Positions 40,363-44,334 of a DNA stretch of 44,334 nucleotides are shown here, in pieces; position 1 is the first letter of the stretch; each line of letters opens with the position of its first letter. This stretch comes from Bacteroidia bacterium. GTDB taxonomy: Bacteria > Bacteroidota > Bacteroidia > Chitinophagales > Saprospiraceae. The DNA is taken from assembly GCA_030430845.1 (NCBI GenBank), contig JAUIKE010000056.1, positions 1 through 44,334 of the forward strand, read 5' to 3'. The position numbers and the translations under genes are program-made. The notes under the pieces are model-generated. The model saw only the letters and a list, made by a program, of their open reading frames with translations. It did not search any database and was not told the origin of the DNA.

Positions 40363-41166
40363 ATGAAGAAATTCTTAGTCCCAACCGACTTTTCAGAAAA
40401 CGCGACCAAGGCCGTACAATACGCTACTGAATTAGCGCTCCTGCTGGAGGCTTCGATCACGCTGGTACACACTTACAGGGTGTATAGTACTTCGGGTATG
40501 TTTATTTCTGTGGAATCCTACCTCAAAAAAGATGCGGCCAGGCAAATGCTGGAAACCTACGAGATGGTTGAAAAAAAGCTGGGTAAAGAAAAGGTAGAAA
40601 GCAAAATAGTTCGAGGCGATACAATCCCGGTGATCGCCGATATGGCCAATAAAAACGATTATGACCTCATTATTATGGGAACTCAGGGCGCCGGCGGTCT
40701 GGAAGAGATCTTCACCGGTACCACAACGAACGGCGTCCTGAAAAAAAGCCAAAAACCCGTTTTAGCCATTCCCGAAGGCTTTGAGTATGCACCTATCGAA
40801 ACCATTGTCCTGGCCATTGACCAGAAAGGTGTATCCGTCTCCAAAATCTTAGCTCCGCTCGTCAAAATCGCCCAAAAATCAGAGGCTCATGTGCGGATCT
40901 TCCACAAAGATGTTGGAGAAAATGACACAGGAATAGATCCTTCCATCGAAATGTATTTGGAATCAGTTTCCCATTCTTTCCATTACGACCTGGATGATGA
41001 CCACCTTAAAGAAAGTATCAATCAGTTTGTGAAAGATTACAAAGCCGACATGCTGGTCATGGTGCGCCGGCAGCGATCTTTCCTGGAAGAGGTATTTCAC
41101 GTAAGCGCCACCACCAGAGAGGTATTCAACAGTTCTATTCCCTTGCTCGTCTTAATAGATCAGTGA
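40363..41166 (+). CDS. Tandem universal-stress protein (UspA family)
   Basis: A 267-aa protein of two Usp domains. I use ATG 40363 (MKKFLVPTDFSENATKAVQY); the frame opens at a TTG five codons earlier with no family homology. Domain 1 ends with the ATP-binding signature GTQGAGGLEEIFTGTTTNGV, then PVLAIPEGF. Domain 2 (about 150-267) opens TIVLAIDQKGVSVSKIL and has a degenerate nucleotide site (VRRQRSFLEEVFHVSATTRE). Cytosolic. It follows a related Usp gene and is the second gene in a run of stress proteins next to the FixL-like kinase. A 29-bp hairpin with a repeated header follows the stop. Confidence 0.9.
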   Translation: MKKFLVPTDFSENATKAVQYATELALLLEASITLVHTYRVYSTSGMFISVESYLKKDAARQMLETYEMVEKKLGKEKVESKIVRGDTIPVIADMANKNDYDLIIMGTQGAGGLEEIFTGTTTNGVLKKSQKPVLAIPEGFEYAPIETIVLAIDQKGVSVSKILAPLVKIAQKSEAHVRIFHKDVGENDTGIDPSIEMYLESVSHSFHYDLDDDHLKESINQFVKDYKADMLVMVRRQRSFLEEVFHVSATTREVFNSSIPLLVLIDQ

Positions 41167-41168
41167 TG

Positions 41169-41249
41169 GGGGCTGTCTCATATGATTCTTTTTAAGGGAT
41201 GTTTATGGGAGAAAAACTTCGTTTTTCTCCCATAAACATCCCTTAAAAA
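41169..41249 (+). terminator. GGGGCTGTCTCATA element with 29-bp hairpin
   Basis: The header GGGGCTGTCTCATA (41169-41182) precedes a perfect 29-bp inverted repeat (41189-41217 and 41221-41249) with loop TTC in the setting AAAAAC-TTC-GTTTTT. It begins 3 bp after the Usp stop and ends 26 bp before the convergent ankyrin gene's stop. It likely terminates both. The same header and loop recur at 44190-44324. Confidence 0.75.
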
Positions 41250-41274
41250 ATATATTATACCTCTTTCTCTGCCC

Positions 41275-42141
41275 TCAAATCTTCCTGGCAGTTAAAGTAA
41301 GTTCCGGTTCATGTACGGTAAGAGAGCGGACTACTCCATTTTCCACCTCAAAACTAACCGTAATAGAGGGCGCACCATTGTAAGTGAATTTGTTATCCCC
41401 AATTTTATAAAGTGCTCCACCAAATTTGCCTAACCTTCCCAGGGATAAGAGTTTTCTCATGTTAAGTCGAATAGAAAAGCCGTCCTTTTCTCCATCCCCA
41501 TATTTATAGTCGCCCAAATACTTTTGTTGATCTTCGGGGCGGACATCCAAATAGGTTTCGCCGTCGGCGTCACCCAGAGATTCCAAAAAATCGATGGTTT
41601 TTTTCAGATTATCGCGTTCCTTTTGCGATATTTTATCCTCCATACGCTTACCGAATTTGGCATGACTCAACAGGCTGATCCCGTGAGGCCCCATGGTCTT
41701 TTGGATGCCTGGAGAAAAATCAATGGTAGCTTTGACTATATCGTAGGCACCCAACATGGCATAGGTAAATAAAGTAGGCCGGGCACCTTTACTCATCAGA
41801 AATTGCACAATGTCCCTGCGGCCTACGTGCGAGGCCGCTCCGATGGCAGACTCCCAATCTCCAAAAGCCCAGTCCCAACTTGCCCTCGCCAACTCAGGCC
41901 GTTTGTTAACTAATTCTTTGACGCCATCCAGGTCAGAATGAGATTTGCCGACCACTGAAGAGACAATCTCATCATCAATTGACGGATATCTATGAAAAAG
42001 TTTTTCTGGGTCCATATTCAAGGCTAAAGTATTCCTTACCATGTGTCGGGAATATGCCAGGTTTGGCAGAGATACAGCCAAAAGGCCAAAAACCGAACTT
42101 CTAACCAGCGTTCTTCGATTGAGGGTATCATTTGTTTTCAT
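41275..42141 (-). CDS. Exported ankyrin-repeat-like protein (Tat-type signal)
   Basis: A 288-aa protein when started at ATG 42141 (MKTNDTLNRRTLVRSSVFGL); a longer frame to 42204 adds an unlikely leader. The N-terminus NRRTLVRSSVFGLLAVSLPN has twin arginines before a hydrophobic stretch ending LAYS, a Tat-like signal. Residues about 70-150 resemble ankyrin repeats (ESAIGAASHVGRRDIVQFLM then SKGARPTLFTYAMLGAYDIV). The C-terminal 100 residues form beta strands (YLGDYKYGDGEKDGFSIRL, SITVSFEVENGVVRSLTVHE) as in DUF3471-type tails. Envelope location is inferred. The divergent region upstream carries two FNR-like boxes. Confidence 0.8.
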   Translation of the reverse strand: MKTNDTLNRRTLVRSSVFGLLAVSLPNLAYSRHMVRNTLALNMDPEKLFHRYPSIDDEIVSSVVGKSHSDLDGVKELVNKRPELARASWDWAFGDWESAIGAASHVGRRDIVQFLMSKGARPTLFTYAMLGAYDIVKATIDFSPGIQKTMGPHGISLLSHAKFGKRMEDKISQKERDNLKKTIDFLESLGDADGETYLDVRPEDQQKYLGDYKYGDGEKDGFSIRLNMRKLLSLGRLGKFGGALYKIGDNKFTYNGAPSITVSFEVENGVVRSLTVHEPELTLTARKI

Positions 42142-42326
42142 AAACAGTAGGATTTTTTTGATCAAAGTATGTATGTAAGTTAGGGTTTCTAAATTTACAC
42201 ACACTTTCCCCTCTATTCTGATTTTTTATGTCAACCGCCTAAAGATTTATGTGAGTTGAAGAAAGAAAGATCGGCAACAGATAGATATCAATTTTCAGTA
42301 TTTAAGAGGTCCCTCCATCTTCTTTT

Positions 42327-42363
42327 CTGATAAAAATCAACACGCTGCATTGATTATTATCAT
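42327..42363. promoter_or_regulatory. Two near-consensus FNR boxes
   Basis: CTGAT-AAAA-ATCAA (42327-42340) and TTGAT-TATT-ATCAT (42350-42363) each match the FNR/CRP-family consensus TTGAT-N4-ATCAA at 9 of 10 fixed positions. Their centres are 23 bp apart, close to two helical turns. They lie about 105-140 bp before the plus-strand exported gene (ATG 42468) and 186-222 bp from the divergent ankyrin gene. The local REC-CRP regulator is the natural candidate to bind them. Confidence 0.6.
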
Positions 42364-42467
42364 CACAATCCGGCTCTATCAAATGTAGCTTTGAAAAGGA
42401 CACTAGCCTGAAGATCAACGTTCTCGGGCGGTCCGGAAATAATTTGATTAACATAAATCAATGCACC

Positions 42468-43220
42468 ATGAGATTCCTGGTCGGATTATTGATAATGATG
42501 AGTACAACAATGTTTGGAAATGTTCCCATTCCAGCGGAGGATATTCGTCAGGACATGGTGCAATTTGATCAGGCATTTATCCCGCTTTGGTTCCACATAT
42601 ATGAAGGTGACCTGAGTAAGGCCAAAAGTGAGGTCTTTTATGTCAACTTCAAGTGGCAACAACTCAAGAACCGCTATGGGGAAGCTTCCCCGGATGGAGC
42701 TTGGCAGGATGCTTTTTGCCGAACCGACGAATGGCTTGGAGATGCTTATGCCGCCATTGACCGCAATGACGGCCGCCTCGCCCTTAACCAACTCAATCAT
42801 GCCAGATATGAGCTGATGGAATTGCGCAGTCAGTACGGAATAGCCTATTATCTGGACGAAGTCTACCGTTTTCAGGAAATCGTCCAAGCCATTGCGGAGG
42901 TTGTACATGATGACAAATTGTGCCTGCTGGAATGGAATGAACTCGAAGCCATGATAGGCCGGATGAATACCAACTGGGTGAGGATCACCCAACAGGCACT
43001 GGATATGAAGCTATACGAACTGGACCGTGAAACCCAGCTGAAGCTCCAAAAAGGCCAGGCCAGGGTAGCTGAAAAATTACTGTACTTCAATGATCAGGTA
43101 GCAAAAGCTAACCAGTTACTACTAGCAGAGGCCATTCGTCCGCTGGAAAAAGAAGCTTTATACCAGATGAGATTATTTGGAAAATTTGATGCCTTTAAAA
43201 CCTACTACGCCAGTCGGTAA
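42468..43220 (+). CDS. Exported helical hypothetical protein
   Basis: A 250-aa protein using ATG 42468 (MRFLVGLLIMMSTTMFGNVP), which gives a good signal peptide; an upstream TTG extends it eight codons. The mature part is all-helical, with Trp-rich helices (FIPLWFHIYEGDLSKAKSEV, FYVNFKWQQLKNRY, DAFCRTDEWLGDAYAAID) and a regular HAR/AL pattern, like a four-helix bundle of the periplasmic sensor or cytochrome c-prime type. No CxxCH haem motif is present. I do not recognise the family. It is downstream of two FNR-like boxes and just upstream of two CBS genes. Confidence 0.75.
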   Translation: MRFLVGLLIMMSTTMFGNVPIPAEDIRQDMVQFDQAFIPLWFHIYEGDLSKAKSEVFYVNFKWQQLKNRYGEASPDGAWQDAFCRTDEWLGDAYAAIDRNDGRLALNQLNHARYELMELRSQYGIAYYLDEVYRFQEIVQAIAEVVHDDKLCLLEWNELEAMIGRMNTNWVRITQQALDMKLYELDRETQLKLQKGQARVAEKLLYFNDQVAKANQLLLAEAIRPLEKEALYQMRLFGKFDAFKTYYASR

Positions 43221-43261
43221 TAGGGCCTTGACCATATTTGTTAAATTAAAATCCAAGGACA

Positions 43262-43723
43262 ATGAAAGCAGATAAGCCAATCAAAGAAATTATGACGACC
43301 GACTTGGTAACCGTTTCGCCGACGACCAGAGTGTCCGTGATTAAAGATATTTTTGACCAACACGATTTTCACCACCTTCCTGTGGTAGAAAAAGGCGAAG
43401 AGCTAGCGGGAATCATCAGTAAGGAGGACTTTTTCAAACTGTCTTACGTGTTATCCCTCACCACTTCAGGGCAAACCTATTCAGAAAAAGAGTACGACAA
43501 CCTGATGGCCAAGGATATCATGACCAAGTTCCCTCTTTCACTGGACCCCGATGATACCACCGGACTAGCAGCAGATATTTTCCTGGCTAACAAATTCCAT
43601 GCCTTGCCAATCATTGAGGATGGCCGTTTGATAGGCTTGATCACCACTCATGACCTGTTGAGATTTAGTTTTGACTCAAAAACCGTGGAGAAAGAAGAAG
43701 AGGAAGAAGAAGAAGTTTTGTAA
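43262..43723 (+). CDS. CBS-domain pair protein (first of two)
   Basis: A 153-aa protein made of two CBS motifs: KEIMTTDLVTVSPTTRVSVI to HHLPVVEKGEELAGIISKED, and AKDIMTKFPLSLDPDDTTGL to HALPIIEDGRLIGLITTHDL. It ends in a run of glutamates. Paired CBS domains (Bateman modules) bind adenosine nucleotides and sense energy state. It lacks any attached catalytic domain, so it would act on a partner. It is 41 bp downstream of the exported helical gene and 19 bp upstream of a paralogue, so the three form a likely operon. Confidence 0.9.
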   Translation: MKADKPIKEIMTTDLVTVSPTTRVSVIKDIFDQHDFHHLPVVEKGEELAGIISKEDFFKLSYVLSLTTSGQTYSEKEYDNLMAKDIMTKFPLSLDPDDTTGLAADIFLANKFHALPIIEDGRLIGLITTHDLLRFSFDSKTVEKEEEEEEEVL

Positions 43724-43742
43724 ACACTCTAAAACAAGCATT

Positions 43743-44183
43743 ATGGATAGGAATACAAAAGTTGGACAGGTGATGACTACGCAGCTAGTAACGCTCGGTC
43801 CTAACGACACCATGGATAAGGCGCAGGAAATCTTTAGAAAAAATAATATTCACCATATTCCTGTGGTTCAAAATAATAAGGTATTAGGCATCATCAGTAA
43901 AACAGATTACCTGAAAATACTGCATGGCTTCACCCTATTTAAAACACAAAAAAGCGAACTGTACAACAATGCCATTTTGAGATCCCTCTTAACTTCAGAG
44001 GTTATGACCCGCCAGGTCGCTACACTCCACCCTGACGATACAGTAGAAGTAGCTGCAGGCTTCTTTAAAGAAAACCTGTTTCATGCTCTACCCATCGTTG
44101 ATGATGAAGGAGATCTGGTAGGTATCATCACCACTTATGATCTCATTAATCTGGCTTTTGATATTACCTCTTCGTTCGTTTAA
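43743..44183 (+). CDS. CBS-domain pair protein (second of two)
   Basis: A 146-aa paralogue of the preceding gene. I use ATG 43743 (MDRNTKVGQVMTTQLVTLGP); the longer open frame from 43671 overlaps the previous gene out of frame and encodes only a Lys-rich leader. CBS1 runs to HHIPVVQNNKVLGIISKTDY, CBS2 from TSEVMTRQVATLHPDDTVEV to HALPIVDDEGDLVGIITTYD. It lacks the poly-Glu tail. The two may form a heterodimeric energy sensor. A GGGGCTGTCTCATA hairpin element follows 7 bp after the stop. Confidence 0.9.
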   Translation: MDRNTKVGQVMTTQLVTLGPNDTMDKAQEIFRKNNIHHIPVVQNNKVLGIISKTDYLKILHGFTLFKTQKSELYNNAILRSLLTSEVMTRQVATLHPDDTVEVAAGFFKENLFHALPIVDDEGDLVGIITTYDLINLAFDITSSFV

Positions 44184-44189
44184 AAAAAA

Positions 44190-44324
44190 GGGGCTGTCTC
44201 ATAAAGTTTTTTTTAGGGGGTTGTGTAAAAACTCGTTCCTCGTTTTTACCCACCCCCGAAAATTTTGTTTAGGAGGTTGTTTTAAGAAAAAAACTTCGTT
44301 TTTTTCTTAAAACAACCTCCTAAA
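44190..44324 (+). repeat. GGGGCTGTCTCATA element with two hairpins
   Basis: The header GGGGCTGTCTCATA (44190-44203) is identical to the one at 41169. An imperfect hairpin (about 44216-44256) follows, then a perfect 27-bp inverted repeat (44268-44294 and 44298-44324) with loop TTC flanked by AAAAAC and GTTTTT. The stems resemble each other and the 41189 stem loosely yet are each self-complementary. It probably terminates the CBS operon and belongs to a dispersed repeat family. Confidence 0.75.
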
Positions 44325-44334
44325 AGAATATTAT

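Noticed and set aside
43671..43742. Extended N-terminus of the second CBS protein
   Set aside because: The extension overlaps the first CBS gene out of frame and encodes only a poly-Lys stretch mirroring its Glu-rich tail.

Overview
The window reads as a Bacteroidota chromosome segment, perhaps Saprospiria-like (inference from AT-rich accessory DNA, weak Shine-Dalgarno signals, a HemJ-type gene, an outer-membrane beta-barrel protein, and a fused receiver-CRP regulator). It has two halves. Positions 1 to about 30,700 are an AT-rich accessory island of mobile elements and defence or conflict genes. It ends at a tRNA-Gln(UUG) gene (30677-30747, minus). From about 30,900 to the end is more GC-rich, ordinary-looking chromosome with stress and redox genes.

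Island, left to right. (1) A small unknown gene, an ISL3 transposase remnant and a complete IS3-family element (927-2129). (2) A protease-centred module, 2268-9796. It holds a cysteine-free 257-aa protein with an acidic tail (possible gasdermin-like pore former, low confidence) and a 1035-aa CHAT protease-nSTAND NTPase-TM-FGE-like protein. A divergent pair of exported proteins and a 648-aa caspase-like protease follow. This is the best candidate for an undescribed system: two caspase-clan proteases, a STAND switch, a possible pore former and unknown exported partners. (3) An insertion-sequence pile-up, 9964-14130: complete IS21 (istAB), a second complete IS3 element, and an IS256 transposase tail cut exactly at the IS3 end. 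(4) A minus-strand run, 14130-20231: two small proteins (one HTH), two membrane proteins, a PD-(D/E)XK-like protein, two HNH-type proteins and a DUF6236-like protein. (5) A plus-strand run, 20534-29945: serine recombinase with a res-like site, GIY-YIG/DUF4357 protein, Type I restriction HsdR, a fused HsdM-HsdS, a HEPN-like protein, and a GHKL ATPase fused to a nuclease-like domain. The restriction genes are tightly spaced and probably co-transcribed. An XRE repressor-like gene and a cluster of TGTCACAAGAT repeats separate this run from the tRNA.

Chromosomal half. Genes for an alpha/beta hydrolase, HemJ, a beta-barrel protein, a YbbN-like thioredoxin-TPR protein and a DJ-1/PfpI lipoprotein come first. 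A two-component pair follows: a soluble histidine kinase whose first PAS domain carries the FixL haem residues (His72 and Arg92, 20 apart as in FixL), and a regulator fusing a receiver to a CRP/FNR module. Beyond it are two universal-stress proteins, an exported ankyrin-type protein, an exported helical protein and two CBS-domain proteins. Two near-consensus FNR boxes (42327-42363) and a CRP/FNR-geometry palindrome (38957-38970) lie upstream of these genes. I infer a local oxygen or redox stress regulon driven by the FixL-like/REC-CRP pair.

Other structure: a 9-unit, about 41-bp minisatellite (33277-33636); long perfect hairpins at gene ends, several overlapping stop codons; and a repeat family with the header GGGGCTGTCTCATA followed by perfect 27-29 bp hairpins (41169-41249, 44190-44324).
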